A DNA stretch of 64,000 nucleotides from Thalassotalea sp. HSM 43 (GTDB taxonomy: Bacteria > Pseudomonadota > Gammaproteobacteria > Enterobacterales > Alteromonadaceae). Position 1 is the first letter of the stretch; each line of letters opens with the position of its first letter. Shown one piece after another: positions 48,125 to 57,796 of this stretch. The position numbers were made by a program, and so were the translations under genes. The DNA lies in contig NZ_CP038493.1 in assembly GCF_004752005.1 (NCBI RefSeq), forward strand, positions 2,008,302 to 2,072,301, written 5' to 3'. The notes under the pieces were generated by a model. It saw nothing but the letters and a program-made list of their open reading frames with translations. It ran no database searches and had not been told where the DNA came from.

Positions 48125-51100
48125 ATGATGAAGTCACTATTAAAGTATCTGCTTTTTTCATTATCAATTTTGATGATAAGTGCCTGTGGTGGAGGGGGTG
48201 GTAGCGACGACACAGATCCGATCGTCAATCCGCAACCCGACCCGGATGATTCAGGTGATAATTCTGACGATGGCTCAGGCGATGGCTCTGGTGATGGAGA
48301 CGACTCTGATGACGATTCAGACCCGCAACCAGAACCTGATGCCAAGGCAGATAAACCGATATTGGTGTTTAGCAAAACCGCTGGCTATCGACATGATTCG
48401 ATATCTGCTGGGCAAACTATGTTGACCAATATCGCCGATAATATGGGTTGGCAAATCACTTTCAGCGAAGACAGTAATGATTTTAATAGCAGCAATTTAA
48501 CGGACTATTCGCTGGTTATATGGCTTAATACCACTGGTGATGTATTGAACAGTGACCAGCAACAAGCTTTTCAGGACTTTGTTGAATCGGGCGGTGGTTA
48601 CTTAGGTATTCATGCCGCCAGTGATACTGAATACTCTTGGTCTTGGTATGGCGATTTGGTTGGTGCCTATTTTAGTGCCCATCCGCATGTACAATCAGCC
48701 ACTGTAAACATTGAAGATGATCAACATCCGGCGACAGCGCATCTTGCTGAAAACTGGACCCATACCGATGAGTGGTATAACTTTCAGCAAAACCCAAGAG
48801 CGAATGTAAATGTATTGATGGCTCTCGATGAGACCAGCTATGAGCCAGGTAATGGTGCCATGGGTGATGACCATCCTATTGCTTGGTATCATCAGGTAGG
48901 CGAAGGCCGATCATTTTACACTGGCTTAGGTCATACTCAGCAAACCTATCAACAGCAAGATTTTATCGACCATATCGCAGGCGCTATGATGTGGGCAGGG
49001 CAATTAGCTGCTGGTACGCCGGTATGGAATGGGGCGGCGCCAAGCGATGCCGACTTTACCAATACCGTATTGGCCAGCTCTATCAACCAACCGATGGAGT
49101 TGGATATCTCAGCCGCTGGCGATATTTATATCATTGGTCGTGAAGGTCAGTTTTATGCCATGGAAGATGGTGAATTGGCAGAAAAATCCGTACTTAATGT
49201 TAATGCTTCCCATGAAGGCGGCTTGATTGGTTTCGCCCTCGACCCTGATTTTAGCAGCAATCGTTTTGGCTACTTTCACTACACCGATACCAGCTTGGCT
49301 CAGCATAATGTGTCTCGCATCCCCATAAAAACCGATAACACCTTAGATTTAGCTGCCGAGCAGGTTTTGTTGAGCTTTGCTGTGCAAATTGATGAGTGTT
49401 GCCATGTTGCAGGATCGATGGACTTTGATAGCGAGGGTAATTTATATATTGCCGTGGGTGATAATACCAACCCCTTTGCGTCAGACGGTTATACCCCTAT
49501 TGATGAACGCCCTGGTCGCAGCGCTTGGGATGCGCAGAAGTCTTCATCTAACAGCAACGATTTGCGCGGTAAAATATTACGTATTAAGCCTACCGCTGAC
49601 GGCTACACCATTCCCGCAGGGAATTTATTCGCCCAAGATGAGCAGCATCGAGCGGAAATATACACCATGGGGCATCGCAATCCGTTTCGTATCGCCATTG
49701 ATCCGAGCAACGACAATTTACTTTGGGGTGAAATAGGCCCTGATGCCGGTGGCTCTAATGCAAGCCGTGGTCCTGCGGGTTATGATGAGTTAAACATTAC
49801 CGACAGTGCCGGCAACTTTGGCTGGCCCTATTTTTCTGGTAACAACGAAGCCTATCGAGATTATGATTTTGCCACATCGGTAAGTGGTGCCGCATTTGAT
49901 GCCAGTAATGTTATTAATGACTCACCTAACAATACGGGTGCCAGCAGCTTACCTAATGCCAAACCCGCTTGGGTCACCATGAGCCATCGTGCCTTGATGG
50001 TGGCAGGTGTTTATCGTTGGGATAACAGTGTTGAAGATGAGTATAAATTACCGAGTTATTTCGATGGTCGTCTTATCTATTGGAACTTTAATAATGATGA
50101 GATGTTTGAAGCGTCCGTTGAACAAAGTGAGCCAACGTTACGACGCTGGCTTGATACTTCCGTAATGGCTGGCATCATCGATGGTGTCATTTCACCGCAT
50201 AATAATCGATTGTATTTAATTTCATTTGGCGGAAATTGCTGCGGTAAGCCTAATGATGCCGGCTTGTTGGTGGAAGTGAAATACACACCTAATAATGCTG
50301 GTAACACAGACAGTGCCGAAAACACCTATGCCATAAATGCCGGTGGCGCAGCGGTCAATGCTGCCGATGGTACCTTTTATCAAGCCGATGATTTTTTTAG
50401 TGGCGGTCACGGTAGTGGCTCGTCTTTAGCGATTTCGGGTACCGATAATGATCGCATTTACCAGTCTCACCATTGGCAAGAAGGTGGCTTTTCATATCAT
50501 TTGCCAATTGATAATGGTGACTATCAGCTAACGCTAGAATTTGCAGAAACCTATTTTAACAATGCCGGCTTACGGGTGTTTAATGTTGATGCCGAGAATA
50601 GCCAAATTATCTCGCAGCTGGATGTCTTTGCCACCGTCGGCGCCGCCAGTGCCTATCTAGTGGTTTCCACCGTCACAGTGAGTGATGGTAGCCTTGATTT
50701 ACAATTTGATCCGGTCATCGAAAACCCTATGGTCAGTGGCATTAAAGTCATCCCCGTCAGTCGTTTTGTTGCTGGCGATGCGATTACCTTTATTGCCGCG
50801 GTAAACGGCCAATATGTCACTAACGTCGATGGCCAACTAAGCGCAACACAAGAGACAGCCGCCGAAGCAGAAACCTTTATTTTGGTTGATGCTGGCAATG
50901 GCTTTGTTGCCTTGCAATCATCAGCAACAGGCAATTATGTCACCGTATTGCCTGATGGCCGTCTTGCAGCGAGCGCCACGTCGGTTAGTGAACACGAATG
51001 GTTTACCTTGGTTGAAAATGACGATGGTTCGTTTGCATTAAAAGCGGCTATTAACGGGCTGTTTGTTGCTGTCGAAGATGGTGCAACCGGTGCGCTTATT

Positions 51101-52216
51101 GCCAATCGAGAGTCTGTCGATTCAAGCGAAACCTTTATCATTAATAAGGCGGAAGTATGTAATCCAGATTTCAGCTACGCCATAGCGTGTCGACCTAATG
51201 CTAAGGCGTATTTGGACATGCCAAAACGTGCTGCAGATGATTTAAGCAATGTGCCAGCATTGCTGTCGCAAACAGGTGCCTTTAGTGACGTGGCCAACTT
51301 AACGCCAAGCAGCAGTTTGATTGCTTTCGCGCCTATTGCGCCACTTTGGTCTGATCGAGCGCTAAAGCAACGTTGGGTTGCTGTGCCATCAGGTGAAAAA
51401 GTGCAGTGGCAACAGCAAGGCAAGTGGCAATGGCCAGCAGGCACTGTGTTTGTTAAACATTTTGCGTTGCCAACACACGAGCAGGATGCAAGCGCAGTGC
51501 GTCGCTTGGAGACTCGCTTGTTGGTTATTGGCGAACAGCAAAAGGTCTATGGTGTTACCTACCAATGGCGAGAAGATAATTCAGATGCGGACCTGCTAAC
51601 TAGCGGCAGCTCACAACAATTTACCATCCGTTCGAGCGATGGCGATTGGACGCAAACTTGGATGTATCCAAGCCCTAGCGACTGTCTTAATTGTCACAAT
51701 GATGATGCCGAGAATGTATTGGGTGTAAAAACCGCATCGCTTAATAGTGATTATCAGTACCCTTCAGATATCAGTGATAACCAATTGCGCACGCTTAATC
51801 ATCTTGGTCTCTTTTCAACGGCGCTTGATGAGGCTGACATTTCTGCCTTTCCCGCCCATGCCCACATCAGTGATGAAAGCAAAACGTTAACCCACAGAGT
51901 GAGATCATATTGGGATATTAACTGCGCATCTTGCCATGGGCCACAAGGCATTGCCGCTTTATGGGATGGACGATACGAAACACCATTGGCGGACCAAGGT
52001 GTTATTGATGGTGAGTTAGCAAACCAACGCGATTATTTTGCTGATTATGGCTTGGTCGACCCAAAGGTTGTAGACCCTGGCAATATCAATAATTCAATTA
52101 TGTATATTCGTGATAAAAGTTCCAACGCAAGTGACCGTATGCCGCCTTTAGGACGGTTATTAGAAGACAGTGAATACATGGCAGTGTTAGAGCGCTGGAT
52201 AAACAGCTTAGAGTAA
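48125..52216 (+). CDS. ThuA / PQQ sugar dehydrogenase-like / malectin / dihaem cytochrome fusion lipoprotein
   Basis: The 1363-residue lipoprotein (SAC, Cys21) has an Asp/Ser/Gly linker (22-75). A ThuA-like domain (about 76-300; GGGYLGIHAASD) comes next, then a beta-propeller like soluble PQQ glucose dehydrogenase (about 310-730; GHRNPF, FGWPYFSG). Then follow a malectin-like domain (about 745-890), a fascin-like beta-trefoil (about 895-1020) and a C-terminal c-type region with two haem motifs, CLNCH at 1187 and CASCH at 1267. This suggests glycan binding, sugar oxidation and electron transfer in one chain at the cell surface or periplasm. PQQ use is inferred from fold. Oligosaccharide oxidation is a reasoned guess. 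Confidence 0.85.
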   Translation: MMKSLLKYLLFSLSILMISACGGGGGSDDTDPIVNPQPDPDDSGDNSDDGSGDGSGDGDDSDDDSDPQPEPDAKADKPILVFSKTAGYRHDSISAGQTMLTNIADNMGWQITFSEDSNDFNSSNLTDYSLVIWLNTTGDVLNSDQQQAFQDFVESGGGYLGIHAASDTEYSWSWYGDLVGAYFSAHPHVQSATVNIEDDQHPATAHLAENWTHTDEWYNFQQNPRANVNVLMALDETSYEPGNGAMGDDHPIAWYHQVGEGRSFYTGLGHTQQTYQQQDFIDHIAGAMMWAGQLAAGTPVWNGAAPSDADFTNTVLASSINQPMELDISAAGDIYIIGREGQFYAMEDGELAEKSVLNVNASHEGGLIGFALDPDFSSNRFGYFHYTDTSLAQHNVSRIPIKTDNTLDLAAEQVLLSFAVQIDECCHVAGSMDFDSEGNLYIAVGDNTNPFASDGYTPIDERPGRSAWDAQKSSSNSNDLRGKILRIKPTADGYTIPAGNLFAQDEQHRAEIYTMGHRNPFRIAIDPSNDNLLWGEIGPDAGGSNASRGPAGYDELNITDSAGNFGWPYFSGNNEAYRDYDFATSVSGAAFDASNVINDSPNNTGASSLPNAKPAWVTMSHRALMVAGVYRWDNSVEDEYKLPSYFDGRLIYWNFNNDEMFEASVEQSEPTLRRWLDTSVMAGIIDGVISPHNNRLYLISFGGNCCGKPNDAGLLVEVKYTPNNAGNTDSAENTYAINAGGAAVNAADGTFYQADDFFSGGHGSGSSLAISGTDNDRIYQSHHWQEGGFSYHLPIDNGDYQLTLEFAETYFNNAGLRVFNVDAENSQIISQLDVFATVGAASAYLVVSTVTVSDGSLDLQFDPVIENPMVSGIKVIPVSRFVAGDAITFIAAVNGQYVTNVDGQLSATQETAAEAETFILVDAGNGFVALQSSATGNYVTVLPDGRLAASATSVSEHEWFTLVENDDGSFALKAAINGLFVAVEDGATGALIANRESVDSSETFIINKAEVCNPDFSYAIACRPNAKAYLDMPKRAADDLSNVPALLSQTGAFSDVANLTPSSSLIAFAPIAPLWSDRALKQRWVAVPSGEKVQWQQQGKWQWPAGTVFVKHFALPTHEQDASAVRRLETRLLVIGEQQKVYGVTYQWREDNSDADLLTSGSSQQFTIRSSDGDWTQTWMYPSPSDCLNCHNDDAENVLGVKTASLNSDYQYPSDISDNQLRTLNHLGLFSTALDEADISAFPAHAHISDESKTLTHRVRSYWDINCASCHGPQGIAALWDGRYETPLADQGVIDGELANQRDYFADYGLVDPKVVDPGNINNSIMYIRDKSSNASDRMPPLGRLLEDSEYMAVLERWINSLE

Positions 52217-52220
52217 ATCT

Positions 52221-52300
52221 CTTGCAGCACAAACACGCTGCAAGGGCGTTAAAAACAGCCTGACTTGGTTCCTTGATTTGGTTGCCTTTGTCAGGCTGTT
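52221..52300 (+). terminator. two hairpins after the fusion gene
   Basis: CTTGCAGC/GCTGCAAG (52221-52244) is a short perfect hairpin. AACAGCCTGAC/GTCAGGCTGTT (52254-52264 with 52290-52300) is a longer one with a 25-base loop. Neither has a strong T run. The rest of the 474-base gap to the next gene has no ORF I can support. Confidence 0.55.
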
Positions 52301-52529
52301 CAGTTTTGTGTTATGCCTGTTGTTCATTTACCTTGCTTGGTAATATTTATACGCCTCATTTACCCCATCAATGTCAGTCTTTGACGTCAATTTATATCGA
52401 TTTTTACTCTTTTTATCTTATCCATAATGAACTCAGGGGAATTGCGCCTATCCGTTGTTTTATAAGGTTTGTAGCGAAGTTCAGGTTATGTGTTTTTAGT
52501 CAAACTATCGAAATGTCAGAAAATCTTGG

Positions 52530-52552
52530 TTCGAATACGTTATCAGGACGAC
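52530..52552 (+). promoter_or_regulatory. shared glycan-locus motif, copy 2
   Basis: TTCGAAT (52530-52536) and GGACGAC (52546-52552) have the same 16-base start-to-start spacing as copies 1 and 3. It lies 139 bases before the start codon of the clan-A glycosidase lipoprotein. Between the halves CGTT is also shared with copy 1, shifted by one base. Confidence 0.6.
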
Positions 52553-52690
52553 GGCTCAATAGGATTTAGGTGACATTGCATTATCAGCGATATTTTCGAA
52601 TTTAAAGAGAAACACAGGTTGGCAATTTTGGCTTATATCAGTCAATAAACTTGACCTAAGGTTTCCAATAACAATAAAGAGGAAAGTTCA

Positions 52691-55600
52691 ATGGCAAGTA
52701 ACGATATTAATCTGGCTGGCAATAAACTGGCTCGAATAATTAAATCAGCCTTGTTAGGTGCCACCATAGTCACTCTATCAGGGTGTTTCGGTGTTGATAG
52801 CGATAACGATGGTATCGAAAGTGCAGTAAGTGCCCCAGATACAACCACGCAACAACCAGATGACTCATCTCAGCCGGAACCGGAAATTCCCGATTTAGCA
52901 TTGGCGGATATCGAGGTACGTGATCGTCCTCATATTGACACATCTCTAGGTTATAACGTTATCCAAACGGATATGAATACCAGCTTACGTGGTGTCAGTT
53001 TATCGTTAGATGGCGGAGACCCGTATAACGCCGAGCAAGCTAAAACCATACCGACCATTGAGCAATTAGAATCGTTAGTACATGACTACGGTTTTAATAC
53101 GTTACATGTCTACCTAGAAGGTGATGCAGAACAAAACCCTGATGCTGTTGGTGTTAATGAAACACTGGCGGATGAGCTTGTTGAACTGACACGTCAGGCA
53201 AAAATGTATTTGATTATCACCATTGGTAACAATGGTGAAAATGGTGCTATCCATAGCATGGAAAAATCTTTGGCATTTTGGAATCTATACGGTGCTAAGT
53301 ATAAAGATGAGACCCATGTTATTTATGAAGCTCACAACGAACCTGTTTCATTAATTAATGAAAACTGGACTGAACAAGATTGGCAAAGACAAGCACAAAT
53401 GTATGAAGCAATTCGTACTGTTGCGCCAGATACCATGATTCTACTTGGCTCATTTATGTCTTTCTATGGTGGCTCTGAAGCCATTGCCGGTGCTGATAGT
53501 TTAAAAGAGCAGTTTCCTGATATTTGGGACAATGCCGCGTTTGCATTTCATGCCTATTGGGACCTACCCGGTGTTGAATCGACGATTGCCGCATTTAAAG
53601 GCAGTACTGATTACCCAGCATTGGTAAATACTGAATTTTGGCCAGGTGATACCAAGAATGGCTATAACGAAGCATTCGAAAGTCACCATATTGGCTGGAT
53701 GCAATTTGAATGGCTAGGTGCAAATAACCTTGACCTTGGTCACATCAAATACAGCTTAGACAGTTTTGGCACAGTGTGGCGCCCTGATAGTGGTGTTGCA
53801 ACTTGGCCTGCAGCGGGTACGCCAACGGTGCCATTTGGCGAAGAAATCGGCTTATATAACCGTGCCGGTCATGCCTTTTTAAGTGTCGATGAGAGCGGCA
53901 ACTTAATGGTGTCAGATCACAGCTTTGATGGCGAAGGGCAAGACACTTTTGTTGTCGTTGATGCCGGTGACGATGGTCATGTCGCGCTTAAAGCTGCCAA
54001 CGGTAAATACTTAACGGTTGCTGATTTTGGCACGCCAATGACGGCAACCGCCGATGAAATTGGCAGTACGGAAAAACTTAAATGGCTTGAACTGCCTAGC
54101 GGGGATATTGCGCTTAGACCTTGGGCAGGCTCTGGTCATTTAGTTGGCTTGATCAGCGATGGTGACGATGCTCATACGGGATATATTGGTTCTGCTGGCG
54201 ATGGTGCACTGCTAAACGGTGCGAATACCTTTTTAGTGGTAACCGAGGCAGCCGAAGCTCCATTACCTATGTTGGATGAGCCTAGTGATAACCCACCGGG
54301 ACCTTTCTATGGGCAAGCTTTACCTGTACCAACCAATGGCGCAGGCGCACATCCGTATAACATGGATGCACCGAACGGTCGCTTATGGGCTGCTGATTAT
54401 GACTTTGGCGGCGAAGGTGTTGCATACCACGATAGCAGTGCTGTGAACTTGGGTGATGCATACCGTTTTGATGAAGCGGTTGATGTCGAAGCGACTAACG
54501 AAGGTTATACCGCAGTTGGATTCTTCGAGGACGAAGAGTGGATGGAATACACCATCGATGTTGCCCAAGCTGGTAACTACATTGTCACTCTGCGTACAGC
54601 ATCAGCGACAGGCGGCTTATTCAATCTTGAATCAAATTGTGTTGATTTGACCGGTACCGTAGCCACTCCTAACACGGGTTGGTGGGATATCTGGCAAGAC
54701 ATCGACGTTGAAGTCACATTAGAAACCGGTGTGCAAAAGCTGCGCGTCGTTAGTGGCGGTGGTTTTAACTTGATGAACATGGATATTCAAGCCGGTGGTG
54801 AAGGTAGCACTGAATTTGGCGAAGGTTGTCAATGGGTACCTGAAGAGCCTGCCGACGTTCGCGTTGAAGCGGAAGAGTGGACCAGCGTAATTGAACTGCC
54901 TGATGGCGAAGTTGTGCTAGAAACCACCCAAGATGTTGATGGTAACCAAAACGTTGGTTACATCGATCCAGGCGATTGGATGGAATATAGCGTTGAAATC
55001 CCTGAAGCCGGTTGTTACATCGCTGATTATCGAGTTGCCACTGAAAGCGGCAGTGAAGGGTTCACTTTAAGCTTTGACGGTGTGGTCACAGATACGGTTA
55101 CCATTCCACCTACAGGCGGCTGGCAAAGTTGGATCACCTTAAGCAATGCAATAGAGCTTAACGGTGGTATGCAAACCATGCGCTTTGATGCGATTGGTGG
55201 TGCACAAAATGTAAACTGGTTTGAATTTAACTTGGTTGATGCCAGTGAATGTGAAGAGCAAGGCGAAGTTGTACTTGGTGACAACCTACTAACCAATGGT
55301 GCGTTTGACGATGCCACAGGTTGGACGGTCGTTAGTCAATGGGGTGAAGATGTTGATGGTAATGGCGTTGTAACCGTTGCTGATGGTGTTGCTTCGTTTA
55401 CTGAAACCGTAGCCGGTCCTTGGACTAAGCATATGGGGCTTTATACAACTATTGAGCTGCAACCAGGCACCTACCAATTTGATATGGACATGTCTTATGA
55501 AAATATCAATGAACTATGGGGTGAAGTATACATAGGTAGCATGCAACCGCTAGATCACAGTGAGTACAATGGTGATCAGCAAGTAATCAAAGCCTATAAC

Positions 55601-56329
55601 TCTTGGGATTGTCCTGATGTGATCACCTATACAGGTCTGGCAACAGAATCTGGTTGTGACTTAAATGAAAACCCAGGTCGCTTTGAAATAACTGAAGCGG
55701 GCACCTACTACTTACTGTTTAGATCGGGTGCCAATACCTATGGTACAACCGGTGTGACTTTGGATAACTGGACAGTAAAACAAGTCAATCCTCCGGTTAC
55801 TGAGCCGCCGGTAGCAACAAACTTGATCACCAACGGTTCATTTGAAGATGACAGTGGTTGGACGGTAGTAAGCCAATGGGGTGAAGATGTCGATGGTAAT
55901 GGTGTTGTCACCATCGCCGATGGTGTCGCCACGTTCGGTGAAACTGTTGCTGGTCCTTGGACTAAGCACATGGGTATGTATACGGTTGTTGATTTGCAGC
56001 CAGGTACCTATCAGTTTGACATGGACATGTCCTATGCCGATATCAACGAGCTATGGGGTGAAGTCTATATTGGTACCACGCAACCTGAAGATCACAGTGA
56101 ATACAATGGCGATCAACAAGTGCTTGTTGCTTATAACTCGTGGGATTGCCCAGATGCTATAACGTATACCGGCGCCGCTACTGCGTCTGGTTGTGATGGC
56201 AGTGATAACCCTGGTCAATTTGAGATCACAGAAGCCGGTACCTATTACTTGTTGTTCCGTTCAGGCGCTAATACCTACGGTACAACAGGAGTCATTCTAG
56301 ATAACTGGTCATTAGTTGCGGTTGAATAA
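52691..56329 (+). CDS. multi-module clan-A (GH5-like) glycosidase lipoprotein
   Basis: The 1212-residue lipoprotein has lipobox LSGC (Cys32) and an acidic/Pro linker. A TIM-barrel glycosidase domain (about 78-380) follows, with acid/base Glu217 in EAHNEP and nucleophile Glu315 in NTEFWPGD. Then come a fascin-like beta-trefoil (about 385-525), two CBM6-like domains (about 560-690 and 720-850) and two CBM4/9-like domains (about 865-1030 and 1045-1212). The last two are near-identical at the DNA level, offset by 537 bases. The barrel resembles GH5 and other clan-A families; I cannot fix the family. An endo-beta-glucanase role is inferred from the neighbouring GH3 gene. Confidence 0.88.
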   Translation: MASNDINLAGNKLARIIKSALLGATIVTLSGCFGVDSDNDGIESAVSAPDTTTQQPDDSSQPEPEIPDLALADIEVRDRPHIDTSLGYNVIQTDMNTSLRGVSLSLDGGDPYNAEQAKTIPTIEQLESLVHDYGFNTLHVYLEGDAEQNPDAVGVNETLADELVELTRQAKMYLIITIGNNGENGAIHSMEKSLAFWNLYGAKYKDETHVIYEAHNEPVSLINENWTEQDWQRQAQMYEAIRTVAPDTMILLGSFMSFYGGSEAIAGADSLKEQFPDIWDNAAFAFHAYWDLPGVESTIAAFKGSTDYPALVNTEFWPGDTKNGYNEAFESHHIGWMQFEWLGANNLDLGHIKYSLDSFGTVWRPDSGVATWPAAGTPTVPFGEEIGLYNRAGHAFLSVDESGNLMVSDHSFDGEGQDTFVVVDAGDDGHVALKAANGKYLTVADFGTPMTATADEIGSTEKLKWLELPSGDIALRPWAGSGHLVGLISDGDDAHTGYIGSAGDGALLNGANTFLVVTEAAEAPLPMLDEPSDNPPGPFYGQALPVPTNGAGAHPYNMDAPNGRLWAADYDFGGEGVAYHDSSAVNLGDAYRFDEAVDVEATNEGYTAVGFFEDEEWMEYTIDVAQAGNYIVTLRTASATGGLFNLESNCVDLTGTVATPNTGWWDIWQDIDVEVTLETGVQKLRVVSGGGFNLMNMDIQAGGEGSTEFGEGCQWVPEEPADVRVEAEEWTSVIELPDGEVVLETTQDVDGNQNVGYIDPGDWMEYSVEIPEAGCYIADYRVATESGSEGFTLSFDGVVTDTVTIPPTGGWQSWITLSNAIELNGGMQTMRFDAIGGAQNVNWFEFNLVDASECEEQGEVVLGDNLLTNGAFDDATGWTVVSQWGEDVDGNGVVTVADGVASFTETVAGPWTKHMGLYTTIELQPGTYQFDMDMSYENINELWGEVYIGSMQPLDHSEYNGDQQVIKAYNSWDCPDVITYTGLATESGCDLNENPGRFEITEAGTYYLLFRSGANTYGTTGVTLDNWTVKQVNPPVTEPPVATNLITNGSFEDDSGWTVVSQWGEDVDGNGVVTIADGVATFGETVAGPWTKHMGMYTVVDLQPGTYQFDMDMSYADINELWGEVYIGTTQPEDHSEYNGDQQVLVAYNSWDCPDAITYTGAATASGCDGSDNPGQFEITEAGTYYLLFRSGANTYGTTGVILDNWSLVAVE

Positions 56330-56501
56330 TCGTCACTAGTTAATGAGCATCAATTGCTGAGTGTAGCGCTCAGTGATTGATGCTTTTTTCAAATCAATCC
56401 AAGCGTTACAGCAACAATATAAATCATTGTTTTACGGCGATTCTGCCATTGAGTTGGTTGTTGTAACTTGCTATTAGAATAATTATAAGTTGGGATTTAT
56501 T

Positions 56502-57773
56502 ATGGCCACAGCACCTGTTTCTGCTGAGCAACCGACGAATGCATCGACCACAAACGGTCATGCAAATTACCGTTTTGCGTTAACCTCTCTAACCTCATTA
56601 TTTTTTATGTGGGGTTTTATTACCTGCTTAAACGATATCTTGATACCGCATTTGAAAGGCATCTTTGATCTGACTTATGCGCAAGCTATGTTGATTCAAT
56701 TTTGTTTCTTTGGTGCGTATTTTATTGTCTCATTACCTGCGGGTGTACTGGTTAAAAAACTGGGCTATCAATACGGTATTGTCAGCGGTCTGATCATCGC
56801 TGCGATGGGGTGTTTGTTATTTTATCCTGCGGCATCAATGCACAGCTATCCGGTATTCTTGTTCGCGTTATTTGTACTGGCAGCAGGTATTACCGTGCTG
56901 CAAGTCTCAGCTAATCCATATGTGAGTTGTTTGGGCAAACCTGAAACCGCGTCGTCTCGTCTTACTTTAACCCAAGCGTTTAATTCATTGGGTACCACGG
57001 TTGCGCCTTTCTTCGGTGCCTACCTTATTCTTAACGAAACCGCTGAAGCTATGGTCAATGCACAACAACAAGCCGAAGCAGTGCAAATGCCATATGTTCT
57101 ACTTGCCGCTATGCTGCTTATTTTGGCGGCGATTTTCGCGAAATTGAAATTACCTCATATCGAACACCAACAAGCACAGGAAAGCTCTTCGAGCAGTATG
57201 GGCAGTGCTTGGCAATATTCACACTTGGTGTTAGGTGCGGTTGGTATCTTTGTTTACGTTGGTGCCGAAGTGGCCATCGGCAGTTTCCTTGTTAACTATT
57301 TTCATGAGTTACAAATACCTGGTTTAGAGACAGAAGCACAAGCGGCAAAATATATTGCCTATTACTGGGGCGGCGCCATGGTTGGTCGTTTCATCGGCGG
57401 TCTGGCGATGCAAAAAATAGCGGCCGGTAAAGCGCTTGCTTTTAATGCGGTCGCTGCCATTTTGCTGATTGCCATCACTATGGTGAGCGATGGGCAACTG
57501 GCGATGTGGTCTATTTTATTGGTCGGCTTATGTAACTCAATCATGTTTCCAACCATTTTCTCGCTAGCGGTTACCGGACTTGGTCGTCACACATCTCAAG
57601 GTTCTGGGGTGTTGTGTTTGGCCATTGTTGGTGGTGCGATTATTCCGTTAGCACAAGGTTTGTTAGCCGATATGCTCGGCGTACAAACGTCATTTTTCTT
57701 ACCGATTATCTGTTATGCGTTTATCGTGTTTTATGGTCTGGTCGGTTCAAAACCTAAATTAAAGCAAGCGTAA
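56502..57773 (+). CDS. MFS sugar permease, FucP/GluP (glucose/galactose) type
   Basis: The protein has about 423 residues and 12 membrane helices. It has the family features [19 protein letters not shown] near the start and [13 protein letters not shown] in helix 5. Such proton symporters bring glucose, galactose or fucose across the inner membrane. It is one base from overlapping the GH3 gene downstream (TAATG), which suggests that the sugar released by GH3 is the cargo. I preferred ATG 56502 to the TTG at 56490. Confidence 0.92.
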   Translation: MATAPVSAEQPTNASTTNGHANYRFALTSLTSLFFMWGFITCLNDILIPHLKGIFDLTYAQAMLIQFCFFGAYFIVSLPAGVLVKKLGYQYGIVSGLIIAAMGCLLFYPAASMHSYPVFLFALFVLAAGITVLQVSANPYVSCLGKPETASSRLTLTQAFNSLGTTVAPFFGAYLILNETAEAMVNAQQQAEAVQMPYVLLAAMLLILAAIFAKLKLPHIEHQQAQESSSSSMGSAWQYSHLVLGAVGIFVYVGAEVAIGSFLVNYFHELQIPGLETEAQAAKYIAYYWGGAMVGRFIGGLAMQKIAAGKALAFNAVAAILLIAITMVSDGQLAMWSILLVGLCNSIMFPTIFSLAVTGLGRHTSQGSGVLCLAIVGGAIIPLAQGLLADMLGVQTSFFLPIICYAFIVFYGLVGSKPKLKQA

Positions 57774-57796
57774 TGAATACGTATAAAAGGGATGCT

